DNA of 64,000 nt from Ochromonas danica. Taxonomy: Eukaryota > Sar > Chrysophyceae > Chromulinales > Chromulinaceae. Positions 22,169 to 35,397 of the stretch are shown here, in pieces. The stretch spans positions 124,001 to 188,000 of the forward strand of contig VKHL01000039.1 of NCBI GenBank assembly GCA_015146655.1, written 5' to 3'. Both the position numbers and the translations under genes were made by a program. Below the pieces are notes generated by a model. That model saw only the letters and a program-made list of their open reading frames with translations. It ran no database searches and was not told the DNA's origin. Numbering within the stretch: position 1 is the first letter of the stretch; every line of letters begins with the position of its first letter.

Positions 22169-25100
22169 ATGGAACTTGAAATTCGTTCTGATCTAGATGC
22201 TATTGGTGGAATCTTCTGTCAACTTTCTGGTGGAGATCCTTATGATCGATGTATTTTAGAATTCCTTGGAAGTCCAGCTATACTACATGGCAAACTTCTA
22301 CTAACCTCATCATCATCACCATTATCCTCTTCCAAAAACAACAAGAAAACAACAAAATGTCAAACTATTCCTTTTCAATGTTCTTTTGCTTATGCTGAAT
22401 CAATAACATTAAAAGAAATTGATAACATTGAAAACTATCTAAATGAACAAAGACCTTCTTTTCCTAATAGTTTTCCTTCTCATTTAATCTCTATGGAAAG
22501 GATTGTCTTATTGAAAGCAATTCATTTTCCAAATACTTGTCCTGTAGAGAATATGTTAATTGAAATTGTTATTGGGAAAGCTATTCCATCTTCTGGTACT
22601 AGTGATAAGAGGGACAATCCTCATCCTCATCATCATCATCATCATGATTCGTGTCATCACTCGGTGTCAAGTTCATTCTCAGGGGGTGAGGATTGTCTTG
22701 GTGGTAATAGTAATGGTGGTAGTAGTAGTGGAGGGAGTAAAGACTATCCTATGATATGGTGGAGTCAGACAATGGTCCATTTTAAAGCTTATGATCATAT
22801 TCGTCTAGATGGAAGATATAAAGGATATAAAGTGAATGAGATTCTCTTTGATAAGATGACATTACATTGTTTCTCAATCTCTTATCCACATGGGAAAGAT
22901 CATAATGGATCACAATTAGATCAAAAAAAGAATATTACTCATTTACAATCAACAATCATCTCTCCATGTTTTCAACCTATCTATCAACGTTGTAAAGAGA
23001 TTTTATCCTATTTCTTATATTATATTGATCTTCTCTGTTGTGCTATTTTCTTATTAATTGGTATCTTACTAGTAACTAGTTATTCTCCTGGATCTCTTTC
23101 TAGTATATACCATATGATTCTGTTCTTTCCTTTAGCTATAGGATTATTTTACCTTATTCGTATTCCCATACTAGGACTATTGGTTCAGATCTTTCCAGAT
23201 CTAATGGTTCTAGGAGGAGGAAATAAAAATCGATCTTTCTTTGTTAATGGATGGCAAGCTTGGTCGTTCTGTGGTGCAGTCATGCAAGGACAATCACCTC
23301 CTATCTATTCTATGCCAAACTTATTTGTACAGAATTTCCATCATGGAGGAATTGGAAGTGCTTTACCTATTAATTTAGGTGAAGGAAAAATACCTTATGA
23401 ATATAGTTTACCTAATGATTCTTGTATTGATGGTGCACCATCTACTAACAAACGAGATGATGGAGGAATACCTCGTAATCTTACCATGGATGAAGATGAG
23501 ATAATAAAGGATGAAAAGAAAAGTTATAAACAACAACAACGACGATCATTACTATTACCTAATCGTTCTATTTATGATGTAAGAGATTATGTAGCAGCAG
23601 ATATGTTTACAGTGATAACAGATCTTACTGTAGAATGTGCTATAGTATTGGGATTTCTTAGTCAACAACAACAATTTGGTTCTATTGCAACTAATCGAAA
23701 TTATGATCAATTATCTATTCATATATCAGGAGATGAAGTGTTAATACCATCACAAGGTATAATATCAAGTGATCCATTGATTATCTATATGATAACTGAA
23801 TCATTGGAAAATGCATTAAATACCTATATGGAATTATCAAGTTGTTATCATAAGGTTAAAGAATGTTTCTATCCACAACGATGTCTATTAGATACTACTT
23901 TACCAGTTGGATGGTGTTCATGGTATCATTTTTATGAAAAGATTAATGAAAGTTGTATATTAGATAATTTACATCGTATGAAAAAATTACAAAGTCAATA
24001 TAACTTATCTCATGAACAACAAGGTTTCCGTTTATTTCAAATTGATGATGGTTATCAATTATCATGGGGTGATTGGTTAGAAGTGAAAGAATCATTTTCA
24101 AAAAGTCGTACATTACAAGTCATTGTTAAAGAAATCAAAGCAAATGGTATGATACCAGGTTTATGGCTTGCACCTTTTGCTTGTGATCAAAATTCAAATG
24201 TTGCTAAGACCCATCCAGAATGGATATTAACTTATGATAATATGCATAAGAAACCATGTAATTCAGCTAATTGTGGTAAATTCTTTTATGGATTAGATGT
24301 AACAAATCCTGAAGTTGAAAGTTATATACGAGAAGTTATTCGTGTTGTTACAACTATTTGGGGATTTTCTTATTTGAAATTAGATTTTTTATATGCTGCA
24401 GGTTTACAAGGTGGACAATCATCTTATTCAAATCGTACATTAACAAAAGCACAAGTGATTCGTCATGGTATGGATATTATTATAGATGAATTAGAAAAAA
24501 TTGGAAAACCATATTATCTACTTGGTTGTGGTGCACCATTGGGTTCTGTTATTGGGAAAGTACATGCTAATCGCATTTCAGCAGGTAAGATTGTGTGTAT
24601 GTGTGTCTCTCTGTGTGTTTGTGTGTGTATGCATGCGTGTGTCTGTGTGTGTTACCACTCACCATGGCTTTCCTCTTGTTTTTAGATGCTGGTTTAACAT
24701 GGTTACCTGGATTTCCATTACCTTCCAGTGATAAATGGAATTTACCTTGTGCAAGGAATATGGTTCGTAATACACTAAGTCGTCTTTATTTACATAATCA
24801 GTGGTGGATTAATGATCCAGATTGTGTGATTTTAAGAGATTCATTAGCTTTTACAATTCCTGAATTAATTGGAATTGCTACAGCGAAAGCACTTTCTGGT
24901 GGATCGTTAATCATTTCAGATGATTTAGCTGTGTTATCAACAGAAAGAATGAAAATTTTGACAAAACTATTACCACCTACAAATCAAGCAGCAATTGCAT
25001 TAGATTTATTAGAAAAAGAAATACCTGAATTATTTCGTTTGAAATTTATCAAAAAGAAATGTAAACCAGCATGGATAGATTCTTCTACCTCTACCTCTTC

Positions 25101-27094
25101 TACCTCGATGGTAATGGATGATTATTTCAAGTCAGAGAATCATCATCATCATGAGACTACTAATAATAGATTAGATGCAGAAGGAAATGTTAATGTTGTT
25201 CCAATACCTGATATCTTGATGTGGAAACAATTTAGTCGATCATCCGGTAGTTCATTTAGTCCAAATGCTTCTTATGATGAAAGAGATGTAAAGGGAATTG
25301 ATGATATTGGAGGATCTCTTCTTCCTGAAGATCATTCCAAATCATTGACAACAACAACAACAACGACAGGATTACCAACAATGGCTGCTTTTGATCCTGC
25401 TGTTGTTCTTCCCTTGTCTAACAGTGCTATTCCTTCTCCTTGTGGTGGTGATGATGATCTGAATGATATTATAGTGAGATTACCAAGTGAACAGCAACTA
25501 CTACAGCAACAACAACCCCAACCAATACAACCAAAACAACAACAGAACTCCATCCCAGGATCTCCATTTGATAATACTCCTATTGCACAATCTGCTTCAA
25601 CATTACAAACTGCTGCTTTTGGCAGTCCATTCCGTGAACAACCTATTAGTAATTTGAGTGAAGATCAAGTGATGACTTCACTCTTCCCATCACCTACAGT
25701 CTATACTTCACGTAAACGACTTACAGCAGAAGAGTCAATAGCAGTGAAATCAATCGATCGTGCTGCTTCCTTTAGTATTGGACAAGAGTCACCGTTGATA
25801 ATTCAAGATCGATTAGGAATTGCATTTAACAGCAGATTACCATGTCAGAGTTTAGATAGTTTAATGATGGAAGTAGCCACACCAGCAAGTGGTAGCAAAC
25901 GTCATCGTTCTAGTAGTGGAGAGAAGAGGTTACAGTCTTCTGTGATAGGATTTGAGGAATGTGAGCTAATAGCAGAGGGTGATGATGAAGGGTCCAGAAG
26001 AAGTCCTTCTCCACAACCGCCACCATTGCTGCCTTCCTCTACTACTACTACTACTCTCAGTCTAGAGGTGCCAAGGATATGCTTACAACCATTACCACCA
26101 CCAATCAGTCCTAATAAGACCCACAAGACAATTAACAGTAACCACCATAAACACAATAACAACCACAAAACTACTAACACTAACACTACTAACACTAATG
26201 TTACTAACACTAACACTACCACTAGTGCTTCTAACTGGCTGGATGATCTAGTCCCCGTGACGATTAGTGATAGTTATGATTATCATGATGATAGTATAGA
26301 TGATATTGTCCCAGATGATAAACAACAACTACATCGTCCACAACAACCTAGTTCAACCTCAGCTAGTCGTAGACAAAGTTATGATGTTGGTAATAGTAGT
26401 AGTTTCCGTCTATCATCAGCTTATTCTGATCTAACCTATTCTAACTATAGCAGTGCTATACATAGCTTCCATGAAGCAATGCATACTTTGAATACTACTA
26501 GTGAAGAAGATGGTAACAATCCTAATAACGATTGTTATTTCCCATCTGATTTAGATGTGAAAGATATGGTAAAGAATAAAGAAAAGACTATTAAGAGATA
26601 TATCTATAATCCTTATGATTTACATCAACATGCTTATCTCTTTGCTGTTGCTAATTGGTCTGATGATAATAATAATAACAATATGAATAATAACAAGAAG
26701 AAAGTTGAAACATTGAAATCTCATTTTATCTATCTACAAGATATTTTTACTAAAAATGAAATTATAATCTTTTTAGATTATTTAGATATTTTATATCATA
26801 AAGAGAAATTTCGTCGTAAATATTATCATCAATTAATACAAAGCTATTATACTAATAGTTATAATAGTCATAGTGGAAGTGTGTATCATACAACAACAAA
26901 ACCTTCTCCTTGTGATACTTCAACTACTATGGGTGGTGGCGGTAATGGTGGACCAAATCATCTAACAGATACACCTAATATACGTGGATTAGGTGGTAAA
27001 TCTTGGTCAGCTTTATCTCAAACATGGAATACTATTGTGACAACAGATCCTACTTTAACATCATTACCTGCTGCACCAACAGCACCAGCAGCTG

Positions 27095-27126
<32 letters not shown>

Positions 27127-28236
27127 CCTCATCATCATCATCATCATCATCATGGTAGTAAAGTAGTCAATTATAAAGTTGTATTACATATGTTTAACTT
27201 TTGGTGTGAAAGTTATAATCATAAAGTAATATCCTTAGATGCAGAAAAGAATGAAGAAATGGGTGAAGTTGTCTTTGAAAATGTTCCTTTACATTCATTC
27301 CATCTTTATCATCTTTCTCTTTCTTTACATCCTATGAGACCATTATATATTGGATCCAATTTACATATTTCCAATGGTTATGAGATTCATGTAATGTCTA
27401 TTATGCCATCTATTCCTCTCTTACATAAGCGTTCACTTGTTGCTTATTGTAATAGTGCTTTACCTCGTAAAAGAAGTAAAAGCAATATCTTTAGTAGTAC
27501 TGTCAGTCTTGCTATAACCCCTTTGATTAGTTCTATCTTATTAACATTTGAACCAGGAGTATTAAAAGATGAAAGTTATGATGGTTATATCTATCTCTTT
27601 CTTCCTGTTAGTATACGTAAAGCACGTGCTTATAATCATGTCTTAGGTCGAATTGAAATATCAGGATCTGCTAATAGTAAAGAAGCATCTTCACTTGGTC
27701 AAGATGATGGTCGTTTAGGTGGACGAGGTCGTGATGCTGTTATGATTGCTTATATAGAAGAATCTTCTTGTTATACAGCTGGTTATGTCTATAAAGTACC
27801 TGTTGTTAAACCTGGTATAGGGAGTGAGAAATATCCTTCTCCAACCTTTCCTCGTAAGATGGGAACAGTTCAAGAAGGAGATAATGAAAGCGAAGGAACA
27901 AATTGTAGTAGTGTTAACAATCAATCTCATGTTAGTATTGCTAGCAACTCAGATGATGGAAAAGATGGTAAACTTGTCCCCCCTTTACCTCCACTTCATC
28001 CTTCACCTGTTAAAAGTGTACGTTCTCAATCTAATGCATCTTCTTTGGGAGTTGCTGGGGGAAATAGTAGTAATAACAGTAATAGCATAAATGGTAATAA
28101 CAATGGCAATAATAATACCAGCAACAGTGCTCAACAAGACGATGACATGGCATCATTGTCTCATTCAGACCGAGAGAATGGTTATATCATCATCTCTTGG
28201 ATCTATGATATTATTGAATCAACTCCCAAAGATTGA
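22169..28236 (+). CDS. Giant membrane-associated GH36 glycoside hydrolase (alpha-galactosidase/raffinose-synthase family)
   Basis: Two exons (22169-24584, 24686-28236) encode 1988 residues, more than twice a usual GH36 enzyme. Family landmarks: VNGWQAWSF (about residue 360), GWCSWYHFY (about 580), FQIDDGYQ, WLAPFACD, and KLDFLYAAG with the likely nucleophile Asp739. GCGAPLGSVIGK is followed by RISAD, whose Asp806 is the likely acid/base. Its codon is split by the intron. Two to three hydrophobic helices (about residues 277-345) interrupt the N-terminal beta-domain. A polar low-complexity insert (about 935-1430), then Gln11/His8 runs near 1610-1630, separate the barrel from the C-terminal beta-sandwich (PLYIGSNLHISNGYE). 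It probably acts on alpha-galactosides; raffinose-type transfer is possible. There is no clear signal peptide. Confidence 0.88.
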
Positions 28237-28567
28237 TTGATTCATTCATTGAAATATAAATACGATAAGTTCACAGGCTTCTTCTTCAATTTTTGATTGT
28301 TCGTGTAAATTCATGAAGTAAAAATGTTGTCATTTGTCTTAGCTTTAACAATGGCATTCATCAAAACTGGATTCATGTAATTCGTATCACATCACCCACG
28401 GCAAAATTGCCCAAGCTTCATCTGTATCAGATGCAAACAGATCATTCATCATGTTCATTTACGTCATGCGAACACACTTCGCTTTGAGCTAGTGTATCCA
28501 CGGTATGGATCAAATAATGAATGTATGTACACAAACCACGCATTTCGGCATGCAGTAGCTCTGAAAT
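28237..28567. other. Intergenic region between convergent genes
   Basis: It holds the 3' flanks of the GH36 gene and the DHH gene. Nothing else was seen. Confidence 0.45.
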
Positions 28568-29889
28568 CTAACGATTGAGAGTGAGAGACGAGTCCTGATA
28601 TTTCGAGAAGTCGAACACATCAGAGGCAGAGTGGTGAACACAACCACTTGGTGCATTCGACCACCCTCTCTTCACAGCACTGCTGATAGCAGGGATGAAG
28701 TCTTTCTTGCGAGAAACGAGATTACCAAGGTCCATATGGAAAGGTTCGCTGTAGTCGGCGGCAACAAGCTCTCCCTTGGGGAACGCAGAGACAGCCAAGC
28801 TACGCTCATTGGGACCGCAAAGGAGCAACGTAGAGCGCAGCTTAACAATATTAACCACAGCCAGAAAAGAAACCGAGACACCTTTCGCTTCTTTGTCTTC
28901 GCTCAACGCCAACAACAGCTCGGGAGTACGATTGAGGATCACCTCATCATCTGTCGTTTCAATGACTGCGAATGCAACAGAGCCATCGAACTTCGCCGTC
29001 TCATAAGTGAACACCTTTTGATCACCATTAATCAATTGATTAGCATTGAGACCAGCGAGTTCAGAAGACTTCGCCTTGAACTGTTGAGAAGCAAGGTATT
29101 GAATATCTTCCACACCAGCAAGTTGTTCCAAGACAGCCACCATCAGACGATCCCATTCTGTTGTGGTGGGAGACTGCAAATTGAGAGTATCAGACAAGAT
29201 AGCACACAACAACATGCCAGCAGTAGAGCGCTTGGGTCTGCGACGCAATGTCAAGAAGATGTGTGTGATGATGGAGCTCATAGATCCCCAAGGACGAATA
29301 TCAATGTAGATGGGCATATCCGTCACAATGGTGGCATTCTGAAGAGCATGATGATCAATAACACCCACAATGCGATTCACCTGTCATGCAGAGAAGTGTA
29401 TGTTAGAAGAGGCGTAAAAAGGTAAGTAAATAGCAAACTTACATCGATAGCCTTGTTAAGCTGGCTGGTCTGTTGATGATCGACCAAGCAAACTCCAGCT
29501 TGAGGATATTCAACGAGAAGCTCCTCAACAGGACGAGGCTTTTCCACGCCCCAAAGCTTGAGAGCGAATGCAGTCTCAGAGTTGACCTCAGAAGCGCGAG
29601 CAGGAACACCACCATAGAGTTCAGCCGCACCAATAGCACCAGCAATGGAGTCCAAATCAGTGACCAAATGACCACAGAAAATAGCACCAGAGAGAGCGCT
29701 TGGTAAGTAGTCCTTCATAGGAACCTCAAGGGGCAAATGATTTACATACTCGGTCGCGACCACTTTCCTTTTCTGAGACTCTCTTTCAATCACAGTCTGC
29801 TTACGATAAATATGAAAACTGGGAGATTCAGCATAGTCATCCATGGTAGGAGCCCCATCATCTAAAGTCATATCGTCAGAAATTTCCAT
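28568..29889 (-). CDS. DHH-family phosphoesterase, probable Mn-dependent (family II) inorganic pyrophosphatase
   Basis: Two exons (29889-29443, 29380-28568) give 419 residues. Family II enzymes cleave pyrophosphate with Mn or Co and consist of a DHH and a DHHA2 domain. Seen here: GHLVTDLDSIAGA (metal-binding His/Asp), a motif VDHQQTSQ like the VDHNE of family II enzymes, VIDHH (the DHH signature), and LCAILSDTLNL. The C-terminal domain is compatible with DHHA2 and ends SGCVHHSASDV. The N-terminal 60 residues are acidic, then basic, with no targeting signal; probably cytosolic. Exopolyphosphatases of the prune/PPX1 branch are the main alternative. Confidence 0.85.
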
Positions 29890-30374
29890 TTTTTATTTTG
29901 TAGGAATATTGATAAATTCAGTTTGTCAAGAATGAATCAATGAATGAATGAAAGCCACTAAAAGACTAAAAAGAACAACAAAGAAACTACCACGAAAGAC
30001 TCTTTCCTAAGTAGTATCTGGAAAAGAAAGTGACTAGTCTTCTCCTGGGAATAGAATAGAATAGAATTATGTGATGATCAGATGGAAAAGTCATCGAGAC
30101 CATACGGTGACAGTGACAGTGACAGTGTGTGTGTATCTGTGGCGCACAGCGATGTGGTGTGGTGCGTCTGTCTGCGTGGCAGTGTTGAGATTGCACTGAA
30201 CGAACGAACGCGTCACTCTTCTGGACGAACACGAACAGCTTGAGGATGAACTTCCTTCACCTTCAACATCCAATCGAATCTACACTTTGCACTGGTCTAG
30301 TGCGTAACAGAAATAAGCTGACTAGAATATGGAATAGAGACTTCTTTGTTCATCGAGCTTCACTTTATGCTTAA
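29890..30374. other. Intergenic region with GTGACA repeats
   Basis: A (GTGACA)n-like tract running into (GT)n lies at 30106-30135. The region is the upstream flank of the DHH gene and the 3' flank of the TPR gene. No gene was found. Confidence 0.45.
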
Positions 30375-31837
30375 CTAACGCTTTCGTCTTGTGGCAGGAG
30401 TGTACAAGGGAGGTTTGGGCTTAGCCACCGGTTTGGGGGGTTCCTTCTTACCTACACCACCATCTCGCACAAGCTCATTGTTATTAACAATATCACGGGC
30501 AGACAATGGCTTCCCATCTTCGTAAGAAGGATGCGTCTCATTAGCATTTGAAGAAGGAGAGGACGATGGCTTTAGTTCCTCTTTGGGCACAGGGAGCAAT
30601 GAAAGGATACGATGTTGAAGAGCTTGAGATTCCTTTTCCTTTCCAGCAGCAAGAAGACACTCTGCTTCATTATGTAAGCACACAATCGTCTCTGTGTGTT
30701 TATCTCCTAAAACTCTCCTACAAACAAAGTGCACGTAAGACAATCTCTCGAAACAACAAACAAAAAGGCAAAATAGACATACGTTCTAATAAAGTAAGCT
30801 TGACGATAGCTGGTTAGGGCAGAGTCAAAATCTCCTTTGCTTTTCTGGGCTAATCCCATGTTATTGTAGATTGTTGCAGTCAGCAAGTCCCTGCGCACAG
30901 TCCCATTCATCATCAACAACAACAAATTGAAAACGGTATAATAAAAGGAAATGTCTTACTCAGGACCAACTACTTGGATTGCAGCTTCCAGCGCTTCTCG
31001 AAAGAGGTCAATGGATTTCTCAACTTCTCCTCGTGCACGTTGTAATGTTGCAAACCCTAACAATGCGGCTATTGTATCCTTGTGATGCAATCCTACACAC
31101 AGTTGGCAATAATTTAAGTGAGTAAAGCTATTTAATGGAAGTAAACAGCATCATTCATTCTCATTCACTCATTCATACATACCATGAAGTTCTCGACGAA
31201 CATTTAAAACTTCTACTAGTGCTTCCTCAGACCGTTGCAACAGTTCGAAGCGTTCCATGCCTTTCGAACGACTTGCTAAATCTTTAAAGAGCAAGCCTAA
31301 ATTAGCTAAGGTAGCCAGATAAGGAGCACTTCTTTTTCCATGAGTTGGTAAATCAGCATAAAGTTGAAGAGCTTTGATGTAGTTATCCATCGCACCCTGT
31401 CCATTGTCAGCCAACTTTTGCTACATATCCATCCAGATTCAAGTAGTTCATTTTGAGTGGGGGGAGAGAGAAAGAGGGAGGGGGGGGGGGTATTCTCTCA
31501 CCATGAGGGCAGTGTTGTTAAGACAACTGGCATAGACGGGATTGGTTTCTCCATACAAAGCAGCAGCTTTCTCTTGCATTTCCACTGCTACTAATAATGC
31601 TGCTTCATAATCACCTTTTGTATGATGTTGACCCATTAATCGCTTCAGATGATATAATTCTTTCTCTTTCTCTAGACTGTCAATCTCTTTCTTGGCTTCT
31701 TTATTAAATGAAGCACCACCACTACGAATGATGGTAGGCTTTTCATGAAGAAATCGTCTACTTAAAGTACATGGTTGGTAAGTGATTTGAGGATAAGACC
31801 TCGATAACTTATTAGCGGCAATGAGAAACCTCCTCAT
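30375..31837 (-). CDS. Tetratricopeptide-repeat protein, kinesin-light-chain-like repeats
   Basis: Five exons (31837-31502, 31420-31183, 31092-30960, 30890-30783, 30717-30375) give 273 residues. TPR-type helix pairs recur: GDYEAALLVAVEMQEKAAAL, then PYLATLANLGLLFKDL, then TIYNNMGLAQKSKGDFDSAL, with a following YRQAYFIR helix. Spacing of about 42 residues suits kinesin-light-chain/TPR_12 repeats. The N-terminus (MRRFLIAANKLSRSY, basic with a second RRF motif) looks like a mitochondrial presequence. The tail is Pro/Lys-rich. Its role is unknown; TPR arrays bind other proteins. The first intron contains a G10-12 run next to the donor. Confidence 0.82.
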
Positions 31838-32005
31838 CGGTGATCATAGAAAGTGATGATGTTTCTATTCCAATCACATTCCAAGTGAATTACGTTAGTT
31901 TTATGAAATATACTAACTAAAGTTAGTCTATTTCGTTGGTGACACAGATAACCAGATTGCCAGATTGCCAGATATCCAAATATCCAGATATGTTGGACAA
32001 CATCA

Positions 32006-32836
32006 ATGTTTCATAAAATGAACATAATGTTGAAAATGAAGATAACAACAGGATTTTCCTTCTTTAGGCTCCTACTACATATCACTTGGATATTTATTAT
32101 GGGGAATAATATGGGTGGAGTACTTGTAGTAGAAGCTGTCTCATTATTATCTTATGATGATCCCTCTTCCATCTTAGGGACTCTTCATCTCTCCTATGTA
32201 AATCAAAGTCAACTACCCCATCAGGTGGCTTTCTTTGGTGACTCTATTACCTATGCTTACCAAGCACATCATATCTGGGAGGTTGAATTTGAGCACTTAC
32301 CATCATTCAATTTTGGTGTCCGTGGTGATCGTTGGGAAGGACTGCTATGGCGTTTACAACATGGTGAACTATCTTCTCATCCTACAGTCTGTGTAGTCTC
32401 TATAGGAACAAATAACCTATCTCCATCCAATCCCCACTACCAAGAGGTCTATGAAGGTATTGTTAAAGTAGTGTCAGAGATTCACCGTCAGAGAGGAAAT
32501 GTCTCTATAGTGTTAATGGGACTCTTCCCACGTGATCGTCCTAGTCATCCTTTACGATCTACCATTAAGGAAGTCAATACTCACTTGAGTGAATACTATC
32601 AAAATGCCTCTAATGTGCGATTCCTAGATATTGGTGCACAGTTGGTGAATAATGATGAAAACGAAGAGTTTCTACCTGGCGTTATATTACCTGACTTGAT
32701 ACATCTTAAGACACGTGGTTACGCTATTTGGACCCGTGCTTTGAAGCCAATTATTACTGAGCTTCTAACGAAATCAAGTAGTACTACTACTAGTGGAAGA
32801 ACGAAAAATAGTAAATCTTCGAAAAGCTGGTTCTAA
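32006..32836 (+). CDS. SGNH hydrolase, PAF-acetylhydrolase Ib-like
   Basis: A single 276-residue exon. SGNH motifs are in order: FFGDSITY with the catalytic Ser, FGVRGDRWEGLLWRLQHGEL, VSIGTNN, and DLIHL with the catalytic Asp-x-x-His. The phrase WRLQHGEL followed by GTNN is close to the catalytic subunits of PAF acetylhydrolase Ib. A hydrophobic N-terminus (about residues 18-45) marks a signal peptide or anchor, unlike the cytosolic animal enzyme, so it probably acts in the secretory pathway or outside the cell on esters of lipids or glycans. The tail is Ser/Thr/Lys-rich. Several Met codons near the start leave the exact N-terminus open. Confidence 0.87.
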   Translation: MFHKMNIMLKMKITTGFSFFRLLLHITWIFIMGNNMGGVLVVEAVSLLSYDDPSSILGTLHLSYVNQSQLPHQVAFFGDSITYAYQAHHIWEVEFEHLPSFNFGVRGDRWEGLLWRLQHGELSSHPTVCVVSIGTNNLSPSNPHYQEVYEGIVKVVSEIHRQRGNVSIVLMGLFPRDRPSHPLRSTIKEVNTHLSEYYQNASNVRFLDIGAQLVNNDENEEFLPGVILPDLIHLKTRGYAIWTRALKPIITELLTKSSSTTTSGRTKNSKSSKSWF

Positions 32837-33126
32837 CTCGCTTTTGATTATGTAGTGTTATCATTCTCATTGTCATTCGTCGTTGATGTATATCTGTAGG
32901 AGTATTATCTTTTACCCTCAAAATATTGTAACATCTTAACGACACTATGTACCCCATCCATACCTTTACACCCGTAGCCCAGCCCTCCAGAGATGCCACC
33001 GTACCGCCCCTGGCTAGAATGCCAGACTAGATCTCTAGATCTCCAGATTTTGTTGATGGAAAGACCATTGGATGAGAGCAATAACAATAACAACATCCTC
33101 TCTTGAACCTTCTTTATTGAGTCAAC

Positions 33127-35397
33127 ATGGACGCTTTCAAATCTTTAATTACTGGAGCAAAGTTTGATAAAAAGAAGTCAAGTCGTTCACTATCTCTCTT
33201 CTCTGATAAAGGTATGTCACTTGACTACATGTACTGGGTCATAACTACTCCCTCTTCCTCTAGTAGATGGTGTTGTGTTGTGGTTGAGTAGATGGGGATG
33301 CGTTGTGATGTGTAATGTTGTGTTAAATGCTAACCCTCTGTGTTAATATACGTTATAATATAGGAGATAAACCTTATAGAGAGTCAAAATATGATCTTTC
33401 TGATATCTTCTCTCCTAGTGGCAATCACAGTAATAACAATAGTAATAGTAGTGGTAAGTTAGTTACTTATTGGTTCTCTGTCCCTCTCTTCCCTTGTTGT
33501 CATAATCATATTTTATCCCCTCTCTCTCTCTCTCTCTTATAGTAAGTCATCAAAATCACAAGAAGAATAAAAGCAAATCAGATGTTAATGACAATGACAA
33601 TAGTAATAATAACAACACTAACAACACTAGTAATAATGACAGTGATGGTGATGTTGGTGGTGGTGCTAATCCAACCAACAACAACAACAACAACAACAAC
33701 AACAAGAAGACTAACACTATCATCACCAAAACATTGCATAATGTTGAAGAAATTAATGCTTTCCGTAATCGTCTACAAATCAAAGTGAAAGGAGATGATA
33801 TTCCTTCACCTCAACCAACTTTCCAAGAGATGAAATTATCCAAAGAAATCAAAGCAATTCTCTTAAGAAATATTGAACAATCTCATTGGAAAGAACCTAC
33901 TGCTATTCAAATGCAAGCTATTCCTGTACAACTTCTTAATCGTGATATCTTAGCAGCTGCTCCTACAGGATCAGGAAAGACAGCTGCTTATCTGATTCCT
34001 GTTCTTTCTAAACTTGCTCCTATTGTTGATATGGAAGCTAATAGTAGTGTTATATCAGCTACACAGTCAAAACCTAGTAGTAATAATAATGATGATGATG
34101 ATGATGATGAGAAGGATAAGAAAGGTAAGACCTCTTTATCTAGAGGAACAGGTCTCAAAGCTATTATTTTAGCTCCAACAAAAGAGTTAGCAGATCAAAT
34201 TGATCGTGAAGTGAGTCGTTTAAAAGATGGAAAAAAGATTAAAGTATGTAATCTACGTAAACCTGTTGTTCAACAAGCGACAAAGAATGATGGAAAGACC
34301 TTTTTCAATAAATATGATATATTGATTGCAACACCTTTAAGATTAGTTTCTGTTATACGTGCTGGAGCTATTGATCTACATCATGTACGAACTATTATTT
34401 TAGATGAAGCTGATAAACTATTAGAATTGGATACTATTCAAATTCGTAAGAATGCTGCAGAAGATCGAAAACAATCTTCTAAGAAGAAGAAACGTACAAG
34501 AAAGAATCAAGATGAGGATAGTGAAGGTGATGAAGAAGAAGAGGAGGAGGAGGAAGGAGATGGTGATAATGGTCGTATACGATCATCATTCTTAGCTCAA
34601 GTGGATGAGATTCTTGCAGAGATTCCTTCTTCCAATGATGTACAACGTGTCCTTTTCAGTGCTACATTAGGTCCCTTTGTTTTAGAGTTAGCTCAAGGAT
34701 TTTTACGTAATCCAATTCATGTTACAATTGGCACTGAGAATGCTGGAGCTTCAACTGTTGAACAAAAGCTTGTTTTTGTTGGACGAGAAGATGGTAAGCT
34801 GTTGGCAATTCGACAGTTAATTCAAGAAGGATTACGACCACCTGTCTTGATCTTTGTCCAATCTGTTCCTCGTGCCAAAGAATTATATAAGGAGTTAATC
34901 TATGATGGCATTAATGTTGAAGTCATGCACGCGATGAAATCAAGTAGTCAACGTGATGAGGTTATTCGCCGTTTCCGTATTGGAGAAATATGGGTGCTTA
35001 TTTGCACAGACTTGATGGCCCGAGGTATTGACTTTCAGACTGTTCAGATGGTGATTAATTATGATCTTCCTCTCTCTGCGGTGAGCTACATTCATCGAAT
35101 TGGAAGAACGGGACGAGCTGGTAGGACGGGCAAGGCTGTGACCTTTTTCACTGAACAAGATATACCAAGATTACGTCCTATTGCAAATGTGGTCAAACTT
35201 TCTGGGGGTGTTGTGCCTGATTGGATGCTCACGATCAAATCTGTACGCCATTCCTTCTCCCTTTCCTTGAATCTAATACTAACTTATGCAATGTATGACT
35301 TGCTTAGATGAGCACTCGAAACAAACGCAAGCTGCGTCAATCAGCACCTAAACGCCGTCGCATTAGTACCAATGTTGCAGTTAACGATGAGGATTAA
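33127..35397 (+). CDS. DEAD-box RNA helicase DDX52/Rok1
   Basis: Four exons (33127-33211, 33364-33453, 33543-35242, 35308-35397) give 654 residues. Rok1/DDX52 acts in small ribosomal subunit biogenesis in the nucleolus. Motifs are in order: a Q motif (EPTAIQMQAIP), APTGSGKT, APTKELADQ, LDEADKL, FSATL, and HRIGRTGRAG. The short N-terminal start (MDAFKSLITGAKFDKKK) and the basic last exon, ending in a KRRR-rich tail, match Rok1-type proteins. An Asn-rich linker (about residues 60-115) precedes the core, and an acidic Glu/Asp insert follows the DEAD motif near residue 385. The last exon is short but in phase and family-like. Confidence 0.93.

Noticed and set aside
28631-29425. 264-codon frame on the plus strand over the DHH gene
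   Set aside because: It is antisense to a gene with clear catalytic motifs, and it crosses that gene's intron with no signal of its own.
29941-30135. Simple repeats as a CRISPR-like array
   Set aside because: Units are 4-6 bp microsatellites with no spacers, in a eukaryotic setting.
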